Source: RUG11198 sp964600615
GTDB lineage: Bacteria > Bacillota_I > Bacilli_A > RF39 > UBA660
Assembly: GCA_964600615.1 (NCBI GenBank)
Contig: CAZRJK010000002.1
Location: 1 to 64,000 of the forward strand
Direction: 5' to 3'
DNA length: 64,000 nt
Part shown: one piece after another, positions 33,847 to 40,729 of the stretch
How positions within the stretch are numbered: the stretch's first letter is position 1
Layout of the letters: every line of letters starts with the position of its first letter
The notes under the pieces: generated by a model
The model's database searches: none
Seen by the model: the letters and a program-made list of their open reading frames with translations, nothing else
What the model was told of the DNA's origin: nothing
Translations under genes and position numbers: made by a program

Positions 33847-34611
33847 ATGCGTAAATTTTTAATGAATTATTCAGAATATATATCTGTAACAGGATTTTTA
33901 ATTATTAATTTTATTTTAGTAGACTTTGTTGAATATAATTTGTTGATTATGAATTTGATATATGTTATTGTATTGTGTATTGAGAAATATTTGTTATATT
34001 TACCTATCGATAAAAGTATAAATAATTCGTTTAAAACTTGTAGTTTTGAAGATGCTATAAAAATAATAAATGAATATTTACCTTTTATGAGTAATCAGTT
34101 CAAAAAAATATACAGTTTTGATTTGCTTTTATTTGAAAATCTAATTAAGCCTACAAAAAAAAGTATAAATGAATATATTGAACTGTTAAATAACTTTCCT
34201 AATTCATATAATCAAATTGGAAACACTTCCGAAGTATATTTTAGTTGTCTTCTAATTAATGATATGGAAAATGCTGAAATGTTATTTGAAAAAATAATGT
34301 TATTAATTGAAAGAAAAAAAACCAAAACTAATCTTTTTAGGAAAAAACGTTTAATTGTTTTGAAAAGCATTTTTAGTAAAGATATTAATAAAAATGAAGA
34401 TGGTATCTTTGAGTGCTATGTTCCTTATTTTGATATAGATAATGAATATCAAAAAACAAGAACCAAATATTTATTAGGTATTTATTACAATAAAAGGAAA
34501 GACTATAAAAATAGGAATGAGAATTTTGAATATGTTTTAGAACATGGAAAAAATATTTATTTAAAAAAACTGGCTGCAGAATATATTAAAGAAAAAAGTA
34601 AGATAAATTGA
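33847..34611 (+). CDS. Membrane-anchored helical protein, candidate RHS immunity protein
   Basis: Two hydrophobic helices near the N-terminus (ISVTGFLIINFILVDFV and LIMNLIYVIVLCIEKYLLYL) are followed by about 190 residues of helical, TPR-like cytoplasmic domain (YLLGIYYNKRKDYKNRNENF near the end). No named family is recognised. Position directly after the RHS toxin-like gene, and a separate promoter behind the RHS terminator, are what is expected of an immunity gene. Membrane location would suit protection against a membrane-acting toxin. This role is inferred from context only. Confidence 0.5.
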   Translation: MRKFLMNYSEYISVTGFLIINFILVDFVEYNLLIMNLIYVIVLCIEKYLLYLPIDKSINNSFKTCSFEDAIKIINEYLPFMSNQFKKIYSFDLLLFENLIKPTKKSINEYIELLNNFPNSYNQIGNTSEVYFSCLLINDMENAEMLFEKIMLLIERKKTKTNLFRKKRLIVLKSIFSKDINKNEDGIFECYVPYFDIDNEYQKTRTKYLLGIYYNKRKDYKNRNENFEYVLEHGKNIYLKKLAAEYIKEKSKIN

Positions 34612-34646
34612 AGTTTATTTAACTTCTTTTTAAATGGTGAAAAAAA

Positions 34647-34964
34647 ATGAAAACTTTTATTATTAAATATTGGTTAGAAGTTTTATTGACGTCAATTATG
34701 ACGTTTTTTTTATATATTTTTAAACAATATTTTGGATTAAAAAATGGAATGAAATCTTTATTACGAAATGAAATAGTTAGAATATATGAAAAATATATAA
34801 TAGTTGGTTATTGTCCAAGTTATATGAAGGAAAATTTAAATGAAATATATTTAAGTTATCATAAATTAGGTGGTAATGGTATGGCTACTGCAATGGTTGA
34901 AGAAATATTTAAACTACCTAATGAGAGGAAAAAACAAAAAAATGAAAGAAAAAATACTATCTAA
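34647..34964 (+). CDS. Phage-type small membrane protein near endolysin (holin-associated)
   Basis: 105 residues: one N-terminal membrane helix (WLEVLLTSIMTFFLYIFKQY) and a soluble tail with KSLLRNEIVRIYEKY, then GYCPSYMKENLNEIYLSYHK and LGGNGMATAMVEE. This pattern is common to small proteins encoded just before endolysins in phages and prophages of Bacillota, and is often called holin-like. It overlaps the following holin-like gene by 23 bases in another frame, as is typical of lysis cassettes. Confidence 0.7.
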   Translation: MKTFIIKYWLEVLLTSIMTFFLYIFKQYFGLKNGMKSLLRNEIVRIYEKYIIVGYCPSYMKENLNEIYLSYHKLGGNGMATAMVEEIFKLPNERKKQKNERKNTI

Positions 34965-35127
34965 TATAATTGAGTTATTAAAAGTAAAATCAATTATAAC
35001 AATACTGTCATTTTTAACTTTTTTGTATTTATCTATTATAGGAAGAATTGATATAGATAATTTTATGCTAATACTTGGAATGATATCTACTTATTTTTTT
35101 AATAAAGATAAAAATATAAACTCCTAA
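34942..35127 (+). CDS. Holin-like small membrane protein (61 aa)
   Basis: A basic N-terminus, then a membrane helix pattern (VKSIITILSFLTFLYLSIIG, then DNFMLILGMISTYFF) and a charged tail. This matches small phage holins of the 'LLKVKSI.T......Y....G.I....F' type, which form holes that let endolysin reach the wall. ATG 34942 lies within the end of the preceding gene with GAGGAAA upstream. It precedes the endolysin gene, the classic lysis order. Confidence 0.7.
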   Translation: MKEKILSNIIELLKVKSIITILSFLTFLYLSIIGRIDIDNFMLILGMISTYFFNKDKNINS

Positions 35128-35143
35128 AAAATGAGGTGATTAT

Positions 35144-35976
35144 ATGGGATAACAAAGTATAAAAATGGTGTTAAAATTAGTGATCACTTTAATTCAAGTG
35201 AATTTAAGTGTCCTCACTGTGGTAATATTACAATTTCTACTGGTTTGGTTACAAAACTAGAATTTTTGTTTTCTAAAGTAAATGCTAGCAAATGTATTAT
35301 ATCTTCTGGTTATAGGTGTGCAACATATGATAAACATGAAAATGGTTTTGCTGGAAGACATTCAGAAGGATTAGCATGTGATTGCTGTTATTATGACAAA
35401 TTAGGTAATGTTATTCCAAGTAAAATAATATGTTGTATTGCTTGGGAATTGGGATTTACAGGAATTGCGTATATTAATAATAACTATACACATCTAGATA
35501 CAAGAGAATCTGGAACATATTATGGAGATGAAACGAGAGGAAATTCTTCTTATTGGACAAATCCATATAAATATTTTAACGTCTCAGATTATGATATTAA
35601 AAAATATATAGAATCATCTACAAATTTAAAATATCAGTCTCATGGTTTGAACAAAAAGTGGTATTCTAATGTAGATATTGGTTCTAACGACTATGCTGGA
35701 GTATTTGATGTTCCGCTTGATGGTATATATATAGATAATGTAAAATATAGGGTAAAGGTAGATGGAAGATGGCTACCTGAAGTCATAGGTAGATCAGATT
35801 ATGCTGGAATTTTGGGTAAACCAATTACTGATGTTGCTATTGAGGGAGTAAAAAGCTATCAAGTTCATAATTTAGGCGGTAACTGGTTGCCCGAAGTTAG
35901 TGAATATAATATAAACGATTATGAAAACGGATATGCAGGAAATGGTAAAATAATTGATGCAATAAGAATTAAATGA
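35144..35976 (+). CDS. M15-type endolysin with wall-binding repeats (one-base frameshift after start)
   Basis: The catalytic domain (about residues 1-120) is M15 peptidase-like: FKCPHCG, then SSGYRC, GRHSEGLACD (zinc His and Asp) and THLDTR. The C-terminal half carries phage-type wall-binding repeats (WLPEVIGRSDYAGILGKPI; WLPEVSEYN; NGYAGNGKIIDAIRIK). A good ribosome site (GAGGTGATT) precedes ATG 35144. That ATG reads GGA then TAA, while the long frame, open from 35140, has no start codon there. One extra G in the GGG run (35146-35148) would restore the full protein. TTG 35245 would give a truncated enzyme lacking the first strand. Confidence 0.75.
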
Positions 35977-36022
35977 AAAATGAGAACATTTTATGAGTTT
36001 ATAAGAGGAAGTAAAAAATAAC

Positions 36023-36136
36023 ATGTATAAGATATTACTAATTATTTTTATGGTAATTATAATTATTATAATTCTTTTTATATTTTGTGCTTTTGTATTA
36101 GCAAGCAAAGAAAGTAATTTTAAGAAAAGAAAATGA
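36023..36136 (+). CDS. Small single-pass membrane protein (37 aa)
   Basis: ATG 36023 encodes a long hydrophobic helix (MYKILLIIFMVIIIIIILFI) followed by CAFVLASK and a short basic tail. The length and layout equal those of the small protein at 1798-1911. A 13-codon frame (35980-36021) directly upstream may only be a leader. The function is unknown. Confidence 0.4.
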   Translation: MYKILLIIFMVIIIIIILFIFCAFVLASKESNFKKRK

Positions 36137-36238
36137 TGATTATCAATATGTTAATTTAAACTCGATTAACGCAATAATTACTATTTTTATGTATATATTT
36201 TTAAATTGTTAACAATAATATTTACAATATCAAACCAT

Positions 36239-36291
36239 GGGTGGGGTTAGTGAGTTATTTAAGCTTACTAGCTTTGCCCTTTTTCTATTAT
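36239..36291 (+). terminator. G-U-rich hairpin with T-tract
   Basis: In RNA, GGGUGGGGUUAGUGAG can pair with CUUACUAGCUUUGCCC along its whole length using several G-U pairs; five U follow. It is probably the terminator of the lysis-like cassette. Confidence 0.5.
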
Positions 36292-36427
36292 ATTTATAGC
36301 TTTAAGTTATTTTAGGGAATAACTCCTAGCAAATAATACCACTCGCAATTTGGTGAGTGTTATGAGTGTGGTTGAATATTATTATTATTTTAATTATTAT
36401 TTGAAGTCGTTATGCGACGCGTTTATT

Positions 36428-36467
36428 GGGTGGAAGTACCAGTTATGGTACTTTCACCCTTTTTTTT
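36428..36467 (+). terminator. Strong intrinsic terminator
   Basis: GGGTGGAAGTACCA (36428-36441) pairs with TGGTACTTTCACCC (36446-36459), one G-U pair, followed by eight T. Confidence 0.85.
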
Positions 36468-36508
36468 GTGTTTTATTAAATTTTTTTAGATGTAGGGGAC
36501 CACCAATT

Positions 36509-36533
36509 CCTTTCAATTTAAGCGATTGAAAGG
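36509..36533 (+). promoter_or_regulatory. Hairpin overlapping the ribosome site of the second sigma-like gene
   Basis: CCTTTCAAT (36509-36517) is perfectly complementary to ATTGAAAGG (36525-36533), which includes most of the Shine-Dalgarno AAAGGAG (36529-36535). The arrangement mirrors the hairpin at 25632-25664. Confidence 0.6.
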
Positions 36534-36546
36534 AGAAAAGTTAAAG

Positions 36547-37008
36547 GTGGATAAAAGACCTAGTAGAAGAAAATTTACTGATAATCCATATAGATTAGAA
36601 AGTATTGTGAAAAAAGAAATATATATAATTAAATTTACAGATAATAAAGGAAATAAACATTCTATACAGGTTGATAAAAAAGTATTTGATTTATTTGATG
36701 AATCAGAAAAATATGAAAATGCTCAATTCTTTGAATATTATAAATATTTTAATCATAAGAATATAAACATTAACAACATTAAGAATAAATCATTAATTGA
36801 GGATTATGTAATAAATAAACATACTACTGAAGAATTAAAGAGAGCATTAAATTCTTTACCTAAAATTCAAAAAAGAAGAATAGTTAAATATTTTTTTGAG
36901 AATAAAACTTATGAAGAAATTGGTAATGAAGAAGGATGTTCAAAAATGGCCATTAAATACTCGATTGATATAGCATTACAAAAATTATCAAAAAAATTTC
37001 AAAAATAG
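36547..37008 (+). CDS. Sigma-70-like regulatory protein, copy 2 (ICE sigma factor)
   Basis: Homologue of the protein at 25672-26160. The N-terminus KRPSRRKFTDNPYRLES parallels that of copy 1, and region 4 is IQKRRIVKYFFENKTYEEIG followed by CSKMAIKYSIDIALQKL. GTG 36547 is chosen because AAAGGAG lies 11 bases upstream; the in-frame TTG at 36526 lies inside the sequestering hairpin. Downstream come a stem-loop, the boxA-like element, a structured leader and the recombinase genes, so this copy probably governs excision and integration functions. Confidence 0.82.
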   Translation: MDKRPSRRKFTDNPYRLESIVKKEIYIIKFTDNKGNKHSIQVDKKVFDLFDESEKYENAQFFEYYKYFNHKNININNIKNKSLIEDYVINKHTTEELKRALNSLPKIQKRRIVKYFFENKTYEEIGNEEGCSKMAIKYSIDIALQKLSKKFQK

Positions 37009-37036
37009 ACTTTACTTTTTGTCAATTTTACTACTA

Positions 37037-37085
37037 AAGGGTGAGAGGCAACAAACTCTCATCCTTATTTTGTTCTTTGAAAATT
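37037..37085 (+). promoter_or_regulatory. Stem-loop plus boxA-like element, copy 2
   Basis: AAGGGTGAGAG (37037-37047) pairs with CTCTCATCCTT (37056-37066), one G-U pair. Five bases later is TGTTCTTTGAAAATT (37071-37085), identical to 26225-26239. Confidence 0.55.
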
Positions 37086-37330
37086 TTTTTGAAATTACTA
37101 AATACGTTCTTATTATTCTAGCACGTTAGCAAGTACGCTTGTCGATAAATACTTGGCTATAAACATTAGATGACAACTAATGATGCGATGAAGATAATAA
37201 GTATAATGATACGCCTGTATAGCCACAGTCTCAAACAATGGGTATAGTTCTGTGAGAACCACAGAAGAGTGAAATTCTCGTGGAGTTGATTTGTCATCAA
37301 CCATTTAGTAATTGTTTCTTATATTTTAAA
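37086..37330 (+). ncRNA. Structured leader upstream of the recombinase module
   Basis: A 245-base non-coding stretch with many complementary segments: CAAG/CTTG around TACG (about 37130-37141), a closing pair GGCTATA (about 37154) with TATAGCC (about 37217), ATTAG/CTAAT inside it, TTCTGTG/CACAGAA (about 37246-37264), and GTTGAT/ATCAAC (about 37284-37300). It is probably a regulatory RNA or a structured site. I cannot match it to a named family. Confidence 0.45.
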
Positions 37331-37347
37331 TTTGAAAGGAAATGGTT

Positions 37348-37554
37348 ATGAAAAATAAATTAAAAACTTATAGAATAAGAGTGAAATTAGAAACATCAAC
37401 TACATTTTTAGTAGATGCAAAAAATAAAATTAATGCTGTGAAAAAATTGGATAGCTTATTAAATAATATTAATTGTTTTAATCCGAATATTTTTAATGAA
37501 GATAAAAAATTCTACTATAACATTTGTGAATTTGATACTTATTTAGATAAATGA
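37348..37554 (+). CDS. Small hypothetical ICE protein (68 aa)
   Basis: ATG 37348 is preferred over ATG 37342 because GAAAGGA (37334-37340) is then correctly spaced. The product has a basic beta-like opening (LKTYRIRVKLETSTTFLVDA), a helix (KNKINAVKKLDSLLNNI) and a polar tail. Its position before the recombinase suggests an excision-related role, but its sequence does not resemble an excisionase helix-turn-helix. The function is unknown. Confidence 0.55.
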   Translation: MKNKLKTYRIRVKLETSTTFLVDAKNKINAVKKLDSLLNNINCFNPNIFNEDKKFYYNICEFDTYLDK

Positions 37555-37636
37555 TCAATCAAAAATTGTCATAATTTATTTATGCTATTTGGGATTGAAT
37601 CTTAATAATATTAATTATAAATAGGAGGTTACATTT

Positions 37637-37738
37637 ATGGAAATAAAAAAGGTTGAAACATTTTATAATGCAACAGGTGAAACAATTCAAAGTGTTATGG
37701 AAAAAAATTTGATTAGATACTATCATAGTAAATTTTAG
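37637..37738 (+). CDS. Very small ICE protein before the recombinase (33 aa)
   Basis: ATAGGAGGTT gives a strong ribosome site for ATG 37637. The sequence KKVETFYNATGETIQSVMEK resembles short proteins with an 'ETFY...GE.IQ' pattern that lie just upstream of large serine recombinases in Tn4451/CTn-like elements. The role is unknown; it could assist excision or be a leader peptide for the recombinase. Confidence 0.5.
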   Translation: MEIKKVETFYNATGETIQSVMEKNLIRYYHSKF

Positions 37739-37841
37739 TTTTGTCAAATATATAAATATGATATTTATAGCTTTTAAATTTGAAAATTATTATTATATTA
37801 TTGATTTGTTTATATCGATATAAAACTTGAATGGAGGAAAA

Positions 37842-39431
37842 ATGATTTCAATATGTGAAATATATATAATAGCAATATATTTAAGATTATCTAAAGATGA
37901 TGATCTAGAAGATGAAAGTTTAAGTATCACAAATCAAAGAAGAATTTTAAGAGATTTTATAAAAACTACTTTTGGTGTTGATGTTGAAATATATGAATAT
38001 ATAGATGATGGATTCTCTGGTATGAATAACTTAAGACCTGAATTAAATAGGTTAATGGAAGATATTCATAAAAAGAAAATTAATTGTGTTATTGTAAAAG
38101 ATTGTTCTAGACTTGCTAGAAAAAATTCTTTAATTTCGTATTATGTTGATGAATTTTTTTACGAAGAAAATGTTAGATTTATTTCTTTACTTGAAAATTT
38201 TGATAATACTATTGATGCAGATACTGATAAATTATTATTACCTAGTATATTTAATGAATTTCATGTAAAAAGCACCTCTAAAAAAGTTAGAAAAACATTT
38301 GAAAATAATGCTAAAAATGGTCTTTTTAGTGGTGGAAGGGCTCCATATGGTTATATAAAAGATCCTAACGATAAACATAAATTATTGATAGATGATTATG
38401 CTGCTGATATTGTTAGATTAATGTTTAGAGAGTTTTTGGAAGGAAAAGGATTAAAAGCAATAGCGTATGGTTTAACAGAGAGAGGAATTAAAATTCCAAG
38501 TGAATATAGACCGATGAATAGAGGTTTAAAATCAGCACATTATGGTACTTGGACAACCAAAACAATTAGTGATATGTTACATAATCCTACCTATGCTGGT
38601 CATTTGACGCAACATAAATCAAAAGCTAAAAATATATCTAGTAAGAAAAAGGTTAAATTAAAACCAAGCGAATGGATTATAAAACATAATAGTTGTCCTG
38701 CTATTGTTGATCAAGAAACTTTTGATAAAGTACAAGATATATGGGAAACAAACAAAAGGAAAGAAAAATATAGTCAAGAACATTTGCTAAAAGGATTCTG
38801 TTGGTGTAAGGAATGTGGGCATCAAATATCAATAGTTAGAGGAGCATGGAAAAGAAAAAGTGGTGAAATAAAAGAAATATATTTTTGTAGATGTAGTTAT
38901 AACAAAAATATGTATCAATATCATGTTTGTTCACCCCATAACATTCGATATAATATATTAGAAGAGAAAGTTTTAGATGAAATTAAACAAATGTGCAAAA
39001 AATATGTTAAAACTGAAGAATTAGAAGAAACATTAAAAAATAATGATAGTTTGGCAACATTGAAAAAAGAAATAAAAGTAAATATTGATAAGAAAAAAAT
39101 GGAAATTAATGTTATTAATAATAAGATTGATAATTTATATGATGATAAATTATCAGGAACAATTGATAAGGTAATGTATTTAAAATTTAAAGAAAAATTA
39201 GATACGCAATTAGTTATGATTAATGATGATATAAATAATTTAGAAAAGAAATTAACACAAATTGAAGATAGAGTGTTAAAGAATGATTCTAAATATACAT
39301 CTATTGTTAAAGATTTTTTATCACTTAAAAATATTGATAGAGAACTACTATCACAAATTGTTGATAAAATTGAAATAGATGAAGAAAAAAACTTATATAT
39401 CCATTATAAAATTAGACCATTAATTGATTAA
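37842..39431 (+). CDS. Large serine recombinase (TndX/TnpX type integrase)
   Basis: Catalyses site-specific excision and integration of the element. The N-terminal resolvase domain (about 1-150) has the catalytic serine in YLRLSKDDDLEDES and the conserved VKDCSRLARKN. It is followed by the recombinase domain (APYGYIKDPND; NPTYAGHLTQHKS), a zinc-ribbon-like segment (CWCKECGHQIS with later CRC and C residues), a coiled coil, and a DUF4368-like C-terminus. ATG 37842 has GGAGGAAA upstream. Length fits the TndX family. No terminator follows, so transcription can run out of the element. Confidence 0.93.
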   Translation: MISICEIYIIAIYLRLSKDDDLEDESLSITNQRRILRDFIKTTFGVDVEIYEYIDDGFSGMNNLRPELNRLMEDIHKKKINCVIVKDCSRLARKNSLISYYVDEFFYEENVRFISLLENFDNTIDADTDKLLLPSIFNEFHVKSTSKKVRKTFENNAKNGLFSGGRAPYGYIKDPNDKHKLLIDDYAADIVRLMFREFLEGKGLKAIAYGLTERGIKIPSEYRPMNRGLKSAHYGTWTTKTISDMLHNPTYAGHLTQHKSKAKNISSKKKVKLKPSEWIIKHNSCPAIVDQETFDKVQDIWETNKRKEKYSQEHLLKGFCWCKECGHQISIVRGAWKRKSGEIKEIYFCRCSYNKNMYQYHVCSPHNIRYNILEEKVLDEIKQMCKKYVKTEELEETLKNNDSLATLKKEIKVNIDKKKMEINVINNKIDNLYDDKLSGTIDKVMYLKFKEKLDTQLVMINDDINNLEKKLTQIEDRVLKNDSKYTSIVKDFLSLKNIDRELLSQIVDKIEIDEEKNLYIHYKIRPLID

Positions 39432-39440
39432 AATAATTAC

Positions 39441-39737
39441 TTGACTATTATGAGAGCAACTGTATCGGCGCCTATATTTAAGAATATTGCAGAGGATGCT
39501 ATTATTGCTTTAGATATTAAGAAACCTAGTAATGGGTTAGAAAAAGAATATAGATATTTTGATACTAAATACTATACAGTTCCTGATGTTATTGGTTATG
39601 ATGTTAAGGAATCTAGAAAAATACTTAATAATTTTATGGTAGAATACTCTGGTAATGGGAATAAAGTTATATCAATGTCACCTAGTGCAGGTAGTAGAAT
39701 TAGTGAAGGATCTGTTATAAGACTAATGTTAGGATAA
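39441..39737 (+). pseudogene. 3' fragment of a class B penicillin-binding protein gene, cut by the ICE
   Basis: The first residues (MRATVSAPIFKNIAEDAII) match the end of the transpeptidase domain of PBP2x/SpoVD-type proteins ('..VSAPVF..IAED'). The rest is one PASTA domain (YTVPDVIGYDVKESRKILNN through ISEGSVIRLML). The serine, SxN and KTG active-site motifs are absent and should lie on the other side of the ICE. It has no ribosome site and is in the same frame as the recombinase, one stop codon and nine bases away. mraY downstream confirms a dcw-cluster location. Confidence 0.82.
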
Positions 39738-39743
39738 ATATTA

Positions 39744-39772
39744 TTTACTTTAATATAGAGTAATGATATAAT
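39744..39772 (+). promoter_or_regulatory. Promoter of the vbhA-fic operon
   Basis: TTTACT (39744-39749), exactly 17 bases, TATAAT (39767-39772) with an extended TGA. The start codon is 20 bases downstream after AAGGAGAG. Confidence 0.7.
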
Positions 39773-39791
39773 TTTTGTAAGGAGAGATAAT

Positions 39792-40001
39792 ATGAATGAT
39801 AAATCTATAGATGAAGCTTTAAAGTATGCTGATGCTAGTAATAAAATAGAAGATTTATCTTCTACTAAGGATGAGTTAGAATCTATAAAGGCTGCTATAC
39901 TTTCTGGTAGTAGAGATGAAAGTTTTTTATTTAATGTAGTAAAAAAAATTATGCAAGAAGAAAATTATGAAGAGGTAAAAAATGACAAGGCTAGAAAATG
40001 A
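39792..40001 (+). CDS. vbhA: VbhA-like antitoxin of a Fic module
   Basis: A 69-residue helical protein encoded just before Fic and overlapping it by 20 bases, the standard class I Fic arrangement. Near residue 15 it has ASNKIEDL, close to the inhibitory helix motif (S/T)xxxE(G/N) that blocks ATP binding in Fic proteins; here Asp follows the Glu. The second half (LESIKAAILSGSRDESFLF) resembles VbhA three-helix antitoxins. It is expected to hold Fic inactive. Confidence 0.7.
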   Translation: MNDKSIDEALKYADASNKIEDLSSTKDELESIKAAILSGSRDESFLFNVVKKIMQEENYEEVKNDKARK

Positions 40002-40641
40002 ATTATTAAATTATAAATCTAAGTATACTGATACTAGCGGAACTTTAAAGAATGAGATTGGTATAAATGATAGAAATAAGTTAGAACGTGTTGAAAGGAC
40101 TATTACTAATTATAAACTGGCTAATTTGTATTTGCATCCTGAATTATCTTTAGAAAATGGAGTAAAAAAGTATTCTGTTAATCATTATTTATGTATTCAT
40201 AAATATTTATTTGAAGATATTTATTCTTTTGCTGGTAAAATAAGAGATGAATCTATAAATAAAACTATTCCTTTTTGTTTGCCACAATTTATATATAATT
40301 CTTTGGAATCTACTTTATCTAGGATGTATAAAGAATCTAAAAAGATATCTAATAGAGAAGAATTACTTAATTTTATTGTACGATATTATCCTGAACTTGA
40401 TGTTATTCATCCTTTTAGGGAAGGTAACGGAAGATGTGAGAGAGAGTTTTTTAGACAGTATATCAAAGATATTTGTATTAATAATGGGTTAAATAATTAT
40501 TATTTAGATTTTTCTTTAATAACTGATAAAAATGATTATATTAAAGCTGTTATAGATGCTGATATTTGTGTTGATGATAATCATTTAAGGGAGATATTTA
40601 GTGATATTTTAGTTTGTGATGATAAAGGATTAAAAAAATAA
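39982..40641 (+). CDS. fic: Fic-domain AMP-transferase toxin
   Basis: 219 residues with the complete active-site motif HPFREGNGRCER (about 144-155), fitting HxFx(D/E)GNGRxxR, so adenylylation activity is likely. The upstream FEDIYSFAGKIRDE segment is typical of VbhT/Doc-like Fic domains and includes the target-docking flap. It is translationally coupled to the VbhA-like gene. A perfect terminator follows the stop. It lies between the interrupted PBP gene and mraY. Confidence 0.88.
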   Translation: MTRLENELLNYKSKYTDTSGTLKNEIGINDRNKLERVERTITNYKLANLYLHPELSLENGVKKYSVNHYLCIHKYLFEDIYSFAGKIRDESINKTIPFCLPQFIYNSLESTLSRMYKESKKISNREELLNFIVRYYPELDVIHPFREGNGRCEREFFRQYIKDICINNGLNNYYLDFSLITDKNDYIKAVIDADICVDDNHLREIFSDILVCDDKGLKK

Positions 40642-40668
40642 CTTTACAAATATTATTGTAAAGTTTTT
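40641..40668 (+). terminator. Terminator of the vbhA-fic operon
   Basis: ACTTTACAA (40641-40649) pairs perfectly with TTGTAAAGT (40656-40664), then T residues. Confidence 0.85.
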
Positions 40669-40696
40669 CTTTATTAAGAATTATTTATAATATTTA

Positions 40697-40705
40697 TGAT
40701 ATAAT
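40697..40705 (+). promoter_or_regulatory. Extended -10 promoter of mraY-ftsW
   Basis: TGATATAAT, 25 bases before ATG 40730. It lets mraY and ftsW be transcribed independently of the interrupted upstream PBP gene. Confidence 0.6.
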
Positions 40706-40729
40706 TTTATTAGTGAAGGAGTGAGTATA

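Larger units (their letters stand above)
36137..36508 (+). other. Long intergenic region with terminators and hairpins
   Basis: No credible gene was found. The segment holds two terminator-like hairpins (36239-36291 and 36428-36467), an inverted repeat CACTC/GAGTG near 36343-36360, and GTCG/CGAC near 36405. GC content is locally higher than in neighbouring genes. It separates the lysis-like cassette from the second sigma-like gene and probably contains that gene's promoter, which I could not place. Confidence 0.5.
1..39440 (+). mobile_element. Right-hand part of a Tn1549/CTn-type integrative and conjugative element
   Basis: Almost all genes from base 1 to the serine recombinase read on the plus strand. 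They include relaxase, PcfB, VirD4, Maff2, VirB6-like, PrgI, VirB4 and M23 hydrolase, the standard mating-pair and DNA-transfer set of Gram-positive ICEs. The right end lies between the recombinase stop (39431) and the first recognisable penicillin-binding-protein codons (about 39450). The left end is outside the window, so the attachment-site repeat cannot be identified. ICE genes favour A-ending codons (ATA, GTA, GAA), while the flanking chromosome favours T-ending codons (ATT, GTT, GAT, TCT), which fits acquisition by transfer. Confidence 0.9.

Noticed and set aside
26404..35976. Intact prophage or tailocin
   Set aside because: Only a collar-type protein and lysis genes are present. There are no capsid, portal, terminase, tape-measure, sheath or baseplate genes.
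35980..36021. 13-codon frame resembling the start of a YozE-like protein
   Set aside because: It is too short to support, with only a weak resemblance (FYEFIRG). It is mentioned only as a possible leader of the 36023 gene.
39441..39737. PBP fragment as an independent small PASTA-protein gene
   Set aside because: It has no ribosome site, begins in the middle of a transpeptidase motif, and directly abuts the recombinase, so an interrupted gene is the simpler reading.
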